From contig CANHUD010000122.1 in NCBI GenBank assembly GCA_947463665.1, forward strand, positions 1-7,170: DNA of 7,170 bases. The letters are read 5' to 3'. Source of the DNA: Sphingobacteriales bacterium (GTDB lineage Bacteria; Bacteroidota; Bacteroidia; Chitinophagales; Chitinophagaceae). This document shows, in pieces, positions 1-6,599 of this stretch (positions within the stretch are counted from its first letter, which is position 1; the number at the start of each line of letters is the position of its first letter). Position numbers and translations under genes: made by a program. The notes below the pieces were generated by a model. That model was given only the letters and a program-made list of their open reading frames with translations. It ran no database searches and was not told the origin of the DNA.

Positions 1-937
1 AGTACGCCAGATGGGCCTTCCGGCCGATGCCACGGTTCCCATCGTCACCATGCGTCTGGAATCGGTCAACCAGATCAATGCGGAAAGTCTTCGAAAAGAC
101 AGCTCCCTTCCCATCAAAAAATGGGTTTTCAGCCGGGAATACAGAGTAACCTTCCGGGATAGTCTTATCGCTTCCGAACGAATTCATTCCGGCCAATGGA
201 TCCCCCGGGCTACCGGCAGCATCATTCCTGTTTCCGTAGAAGAAGGCTTTGCCCGAAGAAATGCTATCCGTTTAGGAGATACCCTTACGTTTAATGTACA
301 GGGCACTATGCTAACCACAATAGTGGGTAGCCTTCGAAAGGTGGACTGGAACCGGATCCAGACGAATTTTCTGGTGGTATTTCCTGCAGGTGTGCTGGAA
401 CAGGCCCCTCAGTTCCATGTGCTGATCACCCGTACACCGGATGCCGCGACAGCCGCCCGTGTACAGCAGCGGATCGTAGAGCGCTTTCCCAATGTTTCGG
501 TAGTGGACCTTACACTTATTCTGAACATAGTGGACGTATTGCTTAACAAGATCGGATTCGTGATCCGCTTCTTATCCGGATTCTGTCTGATCACCGGACT
601 GATCGTACTGATTGCCTCCGTACTTATCAGTAAATACCAGCGGGTACAGGAAAGTGTATTGCTCCGCACGCTGGGTGCCACACGCCGACAAATTTACCAG
701 ATCAATGCAGTGGAATATGCGTTTATTGGTCTGCTCGCAACAGGCTCCGGAGCCATACTGGCAGTTCTTGCCGGCTGGGCGATGGCCAGTTTCAGTTTTG
801 ATATTCCGTTCAGACCGGATCTGCTACCGATCATTGGGATCATACTAACCATAACAGTACTAACCATCCTGATCGGACTTTTCAATATCCGGTTTATAGT
901 TTCCAGATCTCCGCTCGAAGTATGGCGGCAGGAATGA
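1..937 (+). CDS. ABC transporter permease, YbbP/FtsX type (3' part only)
   Basis: This is the C-terminal part of an inner-membrane permease of the FtsX/MacB superfamily. It best fits the large YbbP-like permeases that pair with a LolD-like ATPase and are thought to move lipid or envelope substrates. The frame is open at the left edge (V-R-Q precede the first visible Met at base 11), so the true start lies outside and about 311 residues are visible. Numbering from that Met, residues 40-170 are a soluble extracytoplasmic portion that includes 'SREYRVTFRDSL', a YbbP-like motif. Three hydrophobic segments follow at about 183-206, 233-259 and 271-295. Between the first two lies 'ESVLLRTLGATRRQI' (214-228), the conserved cytoplasmic loop of FtsX-like permeases that contacts the ATPase. 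The protein ends 'SPLEVWRQE', as this family commonly ends shortly after the last helix. Its ATPase partner is not in the window. Family is fairly sure; substrate is unknown. Confidence 0.85.
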   Translation, partial: VRQMGLPADATVPIVTMRLESVNQINAESLRKDSSLPIKKWVFSREYRVTFRDSLIASERIHSGQWIPRATGSIIPVSVEEGFARRNAIRLGDTLTFNVQGTMLTTIVGSLRKVDWNRIQTNFLVVFPAGVLEQAPQFHVLITRTPDAATAARVQQRIVERFPNVSVVDLTLILNIVDVLLNKIGFVIRFLSGFCLITGLIVLIASVLISKYQRVQESVLLRTLGATRRQIYQINAVEYAFIGLLATGSGAILAVLAGWAMASFSFDIPFRPDLLPIIGIILTITVLTILIGLFNIRFIVSRSPLEVWRQE

Positions 938-1360
938 TCAGGGATGCATTTCCCGGAGTTTGCCAACAGAAAAGCGCAACAGCTTCTCCAGTATATCCAG
1001 GCGAATATCGGAGAGCCTTCGAACATAGATACAGGATTTGCCATGGCGGAATTTTCCCAATGCTTTAAGCTGGGGATCTTCCGCTGCCAGATAAATATTG
1101 GTGTAGATCGAGATCGTTTGCTTTCGGATGGAAAAACCTGTAAGGAAATAAATACCGGATCGTCCGGATGCATACGTATAGCTGTACTGACCGAATCCAA
1201 TGATCGAATCTCCCCAGACCACCGCTGGTTCACCTGTTATGCCCGTTAAAAGTTCAATAAGCTTCCGGCTGTCGTGAAGCAACTGAACATCCTCCAGACC
1301 CTGCAGGAGAGTCTCAACCGGCATCGTTCCGGGCATTGTTTTCTGGACGGACTTGGACAT
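938..1360 (-). CDS. DUF1801 domain protein (YdhG-like)
   Basis: A 140-residue soluble protein that matches the DUF1801 family over nearly its full length. Function is not established for this family. Visible family signatures are 'EPAVVWGDSIIGFGQYSYTY' (44-63), 'GRSGIYFLTGFSIRKQTISI' (66-85) and 'LGKFRHGKSCIYVRRLSDI' (101-119), followed by a helical C-terminus. The protein has no signal peptide or membrane segment and is probably cytoplasmic. The start at 1360 gives a normal family length with a short variable N-terminus; M10 or M13 could also serve as starts, since the conserved part begins near residue 15. The gene converges on the permease gene with no spacer and is divergent from the oxidoreductase gene, so it is probably transcribed alone. 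An overlapping rightward reading frame at 944-1249 is its shadow. Confidence 0.85.
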   Translation of the reverse strand: MSKSVQKTMPGTMPVETLLQGLEDVQLLHDSRKLIELLTGITGEPAVVWGDSIIGFGQYSYTYASGRSGIYFLTGFSIRKQTISIYTNIYLAAEDPQLKALGKFRHGKSCIYVRRLSDIRLDILEKLLRFSVGKLREMHP

Positions 1361-1426
1361 ACGCTCATTTTATCAACAATATACGCCTTATATCCAAAGA
1401 GCGAAGCGTAGCAAGGCATTCAGCGT

Positions 1427-1434
1427 TATTTTTG
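1427..1434 (+). promoter_or_regulatory. Bacteroidota -7 promoter box, TAnnTTTG
   Basis: TATTTTTG is an exact match to the -7 consensus TAnnTTTG of the Bacteroidota housekeeping sigma factor. It sits in the only intergenic gap of the window and ends 4 bases before the ATG of the oxidoreductase gene. No TTG was found at the expected -33 distance (around 1403-1408), so the upstream element is weak or absent. With this spacing transcription would begin at or within a few bases of the start codon, giving a leaderless or nearly leaderless mRNA. It would drive the whole rightward cluster. The assignment rests on motif and position only. Confidence 0.6.
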
Positions 1435-1438
1435 CAGC

Positions 1439-2422
1439 ATGTTGAAAATCGGTGTATTTGGAGTGGGCCATCTGGGCAAATTCCACCTGAACAACTGGAA
1501 GAAAATCGAAGGAACCCAGCTCGTGGGATTTTTTGATCCGAACAACCAGACGGCTGCTGAAATTGAAAAAGAATACGGACTCCAACGGTATACAGATGCC
1601 GAAGCGCTGATGCAGCAGATCGATGCAGCAGATATCGTGGCTCCTACCAACCATCATTTCAGCTTATGCCAGCTCGCCCTCCGAAACGGGAAACATGTAT
1701 TCGTGGAAAAGCCAATGGCGGATACCATGGACCAGGCCCGGGAAATCGTACAACTGGTCAAAGAAGCGAAAGTTAAATTTCAGGTAGGACATGTAGAAAG
1801 GTTTAATCCCGCCTTCACAGCCCTGAAAAAAAGACCGCTGAATCCGATGTTCATCGAAGTGCACCGGCTGGCGCAGTTCAATCCGCGCGGAACCGAAGTG
1901 AGCGTGATTCTGGATCTGATGATCCATGACATAGACATCATCCTGCATCTGGTCAAAAGTGACGTCAAACAGATCAGTGCCAGCGGTGTAGCGGTGATGA
2001 CGGACACGCCAGACATCGCCAATGTCCGCATAGAATTTCACAACGGTTGTGTGGCCAATCTCACCTCTTCCAGGATATCGATGAAACGAATGCGCAAAAT
2101 GCGGCTTTTCCAGAAAGACGCTTACATCGGCATAGATTTTCTGGAGAAAAAAACCGAGATCATCAAACTGATGACAGAAGGTGAAGAAGAGCTCTTTCAC
2201 TTCGATATGGAAACGCCGCATGGAACCAAAACCATTGCCATTGACAATCCGGTAGTGGAAGAAGTAAATGCTATAGAGGCCGAACTGACCGCTTTCTGCC
2301 ATGCCATCCGAACCGATTCCCGACCTCCGGTCAATGAGATCGATGGTTTCGTGGCGATGGAAGTAGCACATGAGATCCTCCGTAAAATCGAAACCGGACC
2401 CGCAACCCAACCAGCCAAATGA
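1439..2422 (+). CDS. Gfo/Idh/MocA-family sugar oxidoreductase
   Basis: A 327-residue cytoplasmic NAD(P)-dependent dehydrogenase, a normal length for the family. The Rossmann fold starts at once with 'MLKIGVFGVGHLGKFH' (glycine motif G8-x-G10-x-x-G13), which fixes the ATG at 1439. The family's 'EKP' motif is at 90-92, with K91 as the expected catalytic lysine. The second-domain motif 'DLMIHDIDI' (159-167) supplies D159 and H163 as likely substrate-binding or catalytic residues. 'VGHVERFNPAF' (116-126) resembles the UDP-N-acetylglucosamine 3-dehydrogenase (GnnA-like) branch, in which the 3-OH of UDP-GlcNAc is oxidised before transamination. That substrate is an inference, and no partner aminotransferase is visible. 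The gene follows a -7 promoter box directly and overlaps the next gene by four bases (ATGA), so a role in supplying or modifying the sugar used by the downstream transferase is plausible. Other sugar or inositol substrates remain possible. Confidence 0.88.
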   Translation: MLKIGVFGVGHLGKFHLNNWKKIEGTQLVGFFDPNNQTAAEIEKEYGLQRYTDAEALMQQIDAADIVAPTNHHFSLCQLALRNGKHVFVEKPMADTMDQAREIVQLVKEAKVKFQVGHVERFNPAFTALKKRPLNPMFIEVHRLAQFNPRGTEVSVILDLMIHDIDIILHLVKSDVKQISASGVAVMTDTPDIANVRIEFHNGCVANLTSSRISMKRMRKMRLFQKDAYIGIDFLEKKTEIIKLMTEGEEELFHFDMETPHGTKTIAIDNPVVEEVNAIEAELTAFCHAIRTDSRPPVNEIDGFVAMEVAHEILRKIETGPATQPAK

Positions 2423-3837
2423 GGTACCAGCGCCGGATATCCATTGCCTGGTATGTTGCCGGAGATTATCTGAGCTTTGCCTTCGCATGGGCACTGTTCT
2501 TTATCGCCAGAAAACTTATTTTACATGAACAGGTTGACAACCTCTACCGGCAGATCATCACCGATCCCACTTTCTGGATCGGCCTGGTGATTATTCCAAT
2601 GGGCTGGGTATTCCTCTATGCACTGACCGGTTGCTATGAGTCGCTCTATCACAAATCCCGCCTGCAGGAACTCTTCACCATGCTGCTGATCTCCGGTATA
2701 GGAACCACCGTTCTGTTTTTTGCCGCCATTCTGGACGATCAGGTTTCCACAACAACCTATTACTACCAGGCTTTCCTACTGCTATGGGCGCTGTTCATCC
2801 TTATTCCCTTTCTTCCCCGTATACTCTTACTGAACAAGGTGAAAAAACAGATTGTGGATGGGGATGTATGGTTCCAGACGCTGCTGATCGGCTCTCCTTC
2901 CAAACTGGTAAACCTCCTGGCAGACCTGCAATCCAACAGAAAATGGCTGGGCTTCCGGGTAGCCGGATTTTTCTCGCCCGAATCGGTTCCATCCGCCCAT
3001 ACCGGCCAGATTCCATGGCTCGGCACCCTCAACGAACTGGACTACTATCTGGCATCCAATCCGGCAGATCTGGTCATCATCGCTCTGGACCAGCCGCATG
3101 GAACAGGAGTTGAAAAACTGATTCAGTCGATCAGCAAGTATGATATCGACATAAAGTTATTACCCGACACGATCGACATACTATCCGGAGCGGTTAAAAC
3201 AACCAATTTGTTCGGTCCGGCACTCATCGACATCCATACCACCCTCATGCCGCGCTGGCAGCAAAACCTGAAACGCGGCATCGATATCCTGGCAGCCATC
3301 ATTGGCCTGATTCTCACCTTGCCACTGCTCATCTACGCCTGCATCCGCATCTGGCGATCCTCCCCCGGACCTGTTATCTACTCTCAGGAACGAATCGGCT
3401 TCAGGGGCCGCCCTTTTCGGATCTACAAGCTCCGCTCCATGTATGCCAATGCCGAAATCAACGGGCCGCAGCTCTCTTCGGCAAATGATCCGCGCATCAC
3501 CCCCTGGGGAAGGACCATGCGGAAATGGCGGATCGATGAACTCCCGCAGTTTCTCAATATCCTCAAAGGCGATATGAGCCTCATAGGACCCAGACCGGAA
3601 CGAAAATTCTATATCGACCAGATCATCCGACTTCATCCGCATTACCACCGACTGTTATACGTAAAACCCGGGCTCAGCAGCTGGGGAATGGTCAAATTCG
3701 GCTATGCCGAAAATATCGGGCAAATGGCTGAACGAATGACCTACGACCTGGTTTATATTGAAAACATGTCGCTCTTTCTGGACTTTAAGATCCTGATGCA
3801 TACCTTTCGGATCCTTATCCACGGAAAAGGAAAATAA
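2419..3837 (+). CDS. Polyprenyl-phosphate sugar-1-phosphate transferase (WcaJ/WbaP type)
   Basis: A 472-residue inner-membrane protein that starts glycan assembly by moving a sugar-1-phosphate from a nucleotide sugar to undecaprenyl phosphate. Layout: four hydrophobic segments at about 8-31, 52-72, 88-104 and 116-138; a cytoplasmic Rossmann-like middle region (about 152-265); then the bacterial sugar-transferase catalytic domain (284-472). That domain opens with 'KRGIDILAAIIGLILTLPLL' (285-304), the membrane-embedded re-entrant helix. Further signatures are 'SPGPVIYSQERIGFRGRPF' (315-333), 'YKLRSM' (336-341), 'RIDELPQF' (371-378), 'GDMSLIGPRPE' (384-394) and 'KPGLSSWG' (416-423). D373-E374 is the expected catalytic Asp-Glu pair. 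The length and multi-segment N-terminus fit the large WbaP/WcaJ class. The sugar (for example Glc, Gal or a GlcNAc derivative) cannot be told from sequence. The ATGA overlap with the oxidoreductase gene implies translational coupling. Confidence 0.93.
   Translation: MRYQRRISIAWYVAGDYLSFAFAWALFFIARKLILHEQVDNLYRQIITDPTFWIGLVIIPMGWVFLYALTGCYESLYHKSRLQELFTMLLISGIGTTVLFFAAILDDQVSTTTYYYQAFLLLWALFILIPFLPRILLLNKVKKQIVDGDVWFQTLLIGSPSKLVNLLADLQSNRKWLGFRVAGFFSPESVPSAHTGQIPWLGTLNELDYYLASNPADLVIIALDQPHGTGVEKLIQSISKYDIDIKLLPDTIDILSGAVKTTNLFGPALIDIHTTLMPRWQQNLKRGIDILAAIIGLILTLPLLIYACIRIWRSSPGPVIYSQERIGFRGRPFRIYKLRSMYANAEINGPQLSSANDPRITPWGRTMRKWRIDELPQFLNILKGDMSLIGPRPERKFYIDQIIRLHPHYHRLLYVKPGLSSWGMVKFGYAENIGQMAERMTYDLVYIENMSLFLDFKILMHTFRILIHGKGK
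3828..3831 (+). promoter_or_regulatory. Possible Shine-Dalgarno site for the M1 peptidase gene
   Basis: AGGA lies at the very end of the sugar-transferase gene, eight bases before the ATG at 3840. Position and spacing fit a ribosome binding site. Bacteroidota depend little on such sites, and the sequence also encodes the Gly-Lys-Gly-Lys tail of the upstream protein, so the match may be incidental. It agrees with the choice of 3840 as start, which is also supported by the signal peptide that follows directly. Confidence 0.35.
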
Positions 3838-3839
3838 TC

Positions 3840-6599
3840 ATGAGACCCATACCGCTTATCCTCTCCTTTTTTTTCCAGTTCGTTTCCCTTACAGCTCATT
3901 CCCAGTCCTACTGGCAGCAGAAAGTGGATCACGATATCCGCGTTCAACTGGACCCTGAACGCCGATCCCTGCTTGGTTTCAGCAAAATCACCTATACCAA
4001 CCATTCTCCGGATTCCCTTCCGTTTATCTGGTTTCACCTCTGGCCGAATGCCTACAAAAACGACCGGACAGCCTTCAGCGAACAACTGCTGCAAATTGGC
4101 GATACCCGGTTTTATTTTTCCGAGCCTGAAAAAAAAGGATATATCAACCAGCTTGATTTCCGAATCGGTGAAACATCCCTTAAAACCGAACCACACCCGG
4201 AACACATCGATATTCTGAAAGTATGGCTGCCCGAACCGCTGCCTCCGGGAAAAACTACCCAGCTGACCACTCCTTTTTATGTGCGCCTCCCCTACACATT
4301 CTCGCGAAGCGGATGGCAGGAAAGTAGCTATCAGATCACACAATGGTACCCCAAACCGGCTGTTTACGATGCGCAGGGCTGGCACCCGATGCCCTATCTG
4401 GACCAGGGAGAGTTTTATGCAGATTTTGGAGATTATCGGGTTTCCATCACCGTACCTCAACCCTTTACTGTTGCCGCAACCGGCATTCCGCTGCAGCCAC
4501 TGGAAAAAACCATTCATTACCCGCAGCGAAAAAACCAACGCCCAACGCCCCGTAACTGGAACGAAACGCCGCTTAAAACGCTGGTATTCCGGCAGGAAAA
4601 TGTACACGATTTTGCCTGGTTTACCGATACCACCTGGACCCTCCAGAACGATACCGTACAACTCCCTTCCGGAAAGATCATCCAGGCACAGGTGTATTTC
4701 CACCTGGATAAAATCGATGTCTGGCAAAACAGCCTGAACAACCTGAAAGATGCTCTCCGAACCCTTTCAGCATGGATCGGCGATTATCCCTATGCACAGG
4801 CTACGGTGGTGGATGGTACGCAGGGATTTCCCGGAGGAATGGAATATCCAACCATCACAGTGCTGTCTGATATCTCCAATCCCAAAGAACTGGACCTCAC
4901 CATCTTCCATGAAATAGGTCATAACTGGTTTTACAGTGCGCTGGCCTCCAATGAACGCAGCGCGCCCTGGATGGACGAAGGCATGAACTCCTACTACGAA
5001 AAACGGTACGAACAACTGAAATACCCTAACGTTCCTCAAAAAGGCATCCTCGGCTTCATTACAGATCCCAGATTGCAGGATCTGCTGCTGGCACAACAGC
5101 TTAAAACACATAAAGATCAGCCGATCTCCACCCCTGCCCATCGGTTCACCGCTGCCAACTATGGGTTCATCGCCTACCAGAAAGCCGCCCTATGGATGAA
5201 AGAACTCGAAAAAGAACTGGGCCTATCAGTATTCGACAGCGCCATGCGCCGGTATTTTAAAGAATGGCAGCATAAACATCCCGGCAGATCCGATTTTCAG
5301 CAACAAATGGAACAGATCAGTGGGAAAAAACTGGATCCGGTTTTCCATCTTTTAGATAAACCCGGTCCGATATCTTCCTCTCCAGCCAAACCGGTTGCAG
5401 TTTTACCGTTTTATCGTCTCGATAAAATCCACGAAAAACAACCGGTTTTCCTGACGCCCGCTGCCATGCTCAGTTCTTTCAATGGTGTAATGGCCGGACT
5501 GCTTATTCACAATTACAGTTTGCCGGTTCCCGCCTTTAACATGGTCATGCTGCCGGTAGTAGGCCTCAAAACCGGTCGGGTCAATGGCTGGAGCCGCTTC
5601 GCCTATACCTTCTACCCGGAACAGACCTTCCAGTCGGTAGAACTCTCCCTGATCGCTTCTACTTTCGATTCCAGAACGTTCACCGATACCACCGGTACTA
5701 CCACGGCACTGCCTTTCTTTAAACTATCGCCCTCCCTCAAACTGACCTTAAAAGAACCGGATCCACGAAGCACGCTAAACAAATACCTGCAACTTTCCTA
5801 TATCCGGATCCGGGAAGATGAAATGGCACTGGATGAGACCTCCGGGACGCTTGTCAAGGCCCGATTCGGCTACCAGCTGCTGCAAAGTAAGTTCGTAGTG
5901 GAAAACAAACGCATCCTCTACCCCTGGAAAGCCAGCTTCCTGGCTGAAAGTCATGATGTTTTCTACCGATTGCAGTTCACCGGAAAATATTTCTTCAACT
6001 TCATCCGAAAAGGAGGTGTGCAGCTTCGTTTCTTCACGGGTACTTTCCTTTACAAAGGCACGCCGGGCCTGGTAGACCGCTTCCGGATGCAGCGCTACAA
6101 CCTTCAACTCTCCGGTCCTAAAGGCTTTGAAGACTATGCCTACAGTACACCTTTTATAAGCCGATTCGCGTATGATGGATTTTCGAGCCAGCAGATCATC
6201 GAACGGGACGGTTTCTTTAAAGTGCGGACAGACCTGCTATCCGATGAGGTGGGTAGAAGCGACAACTGGCTATCCGCTGTCAATCTGGAAATGGATGTGC
6301 CCGACCGGTTCAATATTCTGCAGGCCCTTCCCGTTAAAATTCCTCTCCGTCTCTACCTCGATATAGGCACATACGGTAATGCCTGGTCGGCTAACAGCGG
6401 AGAACCCCGCTTTCTCTACAATGGTGGTATCCAGATTCCACTATTGAATAAAACCATCAATTTCTATTTCCCGCTGATCTACAGCAAACCCTACCGGGAT
6501 TATTTCCGATCCGTTCCGGGAAATGGCTTCTTCCAGCGCATGTCGTTCAGCATCAATCTGGAGAATCTTGACATCCGTAAAATCTTCTCTTCCTTCTGA
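3840..6599 (+). CDS. Secreted M1-family zinc metallopeptidase with C-terminal putative outer-membrane barrel
   Basis: A 919-residue exported protein. Residues 1-21 are a signal peptide (MRP, hydrophobic core, likely cut at A-H-S|Q). Residues about 25-210 form the M1 N-terminal beta domain, including 'WYPKPAVYDAQGWHPMPYL' (169-187). The catalytic domain (about 211-505) is complete: exopeptidase motif 'GGMEYP' (332-337, replacing GAMEN), zinc motif H357-E358-I-G-H361, third ligand E380 after the expected 18-residue spacer ('WMDEGMNSYYE'), and probable catalytic Tyr Y446 in 'IAYQKAALWM'. It should therefore be an active aminopeptidase. After a Pro/Ser-rich linker (about 508-520) come about 400 residues with no peptidase motif. 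They are rich in alternating aromatic/hydrophobic strands with short turns and end 'KIFSSF', with a terminal Phe. This resembles an outer-membrane beta-barrel of the Omp85/surface-antigen style. The barrel is an inference. The gene starts two bases after the sugar-transferase stop and its own stop overlaps the next start (TGATG). Confidence 0.9.
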   Translation: MRPIPLILSFFFQFVSLTAHSQSYWQQKVDHDIRVQLDPERRSLLGFSKITYTNHSPDSLPFIWFHLWPNAYKNDRTAFSEQLLQIGDTRFYFSEPEKKGYINQLDFRIGETSLKTEPHPEHIDILKVWLPEPLPPGKTTQLTTPFYVRLPYTFSRSGWQESSYQITQWYPKPAVYDAQGWHPMPYLDQGEFYADFGDYRVSITVPQPFTVAATGIPLQPLEKTIHYPQRKNQRPTPRNWNETPLKTLVFRQENVHDFAWFTDTTWTLQNDTVQLPSGKIIQAQVYFHLDKIDVWQNSLNNLKDALRTLSAWIGDYPYAQATVVDGTQGFPGGMEYPTITVLSDISNPKELDLTIFHEIGHNWFYSALASNERSAPWMDEGMNSYYEKRYEQLKYPNVPQKGILGFITDPRLQDLLLAQQLKTHKDQPISTPAHRFTAANYGFIAYQKAALWMKELEKELGLSVFDSAMRRYFKEWQHKHPGRSDFQQQMEQISGKKLDPVFHLLDKPGPISSSPAKPVAVLPFYRLDKIHEKQPVFLTPAAMLSSFNGVMAGLLIHNYSLPVPAFNMVMLPVVGLKTGRVNGWSRFAYTFYPEQTFQSVELSLIASTFDSRTFTDTTGTTTALPFFKLSPSLKLTLKEPDPRSTLNKYLQLSYIRIREDEMALDETSGTLVKARFGYQLLQSKFVVENKRILYPWKASFLAESHDVFYRLQFTGKYFFNFIRKGGVQLRFFTGTFLYKGTPGLVDRFRMQRYNLQLSGPKGFEDYAYSTPFISRFAYDGFSSQQIIERDGFFKVRTDLLSDEVGRSDNWLSAVNLEMDVPDRFNILQALPVKIPLRLYLDIGTYGNAWSANSGEPRFLYNGGIQIPLLNKTINFYFPLIYSKPYRDYFRSVPGNGFFQRMSFSINLENLDIRKIFSSF

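Noticed and set aside
941..954. Possible terminator hairpin just past the permease stop (GGGA, six-base loop, TCCC).
   Set aside because: The stem is only four base pairs, the next pair is mismatched, and no T-run follows; it also lies inside the DUF1801 coding sequence.
1374..1381. Possible leftward -7 box (TATTGTTG on the minus strand) for the DUF1801 gene.
   Set aside because: One mismatch to TAnnTTTG, and no TTG at the normal -33 distance on that strand; too weak to call, although a promoter for this gene must lie near here or further to the right.
1664..2494. Long leftward open frame of 276 codons opposite the oxidoreductase gene.
   Set aside because: Its translation shows no recognisable motif, it is rich in His/Phe/Asp as expected from antisense of a coding gene, and the plus-strand protein has complete family motifs.
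3753..4727. Long leftward open frame of 324 codons opposite the sugar-transferase end and the peptidase start.
   Set aside because: It spans two real genes on the other strand, has no start context or motif, and looks like a codon-bias shadow.
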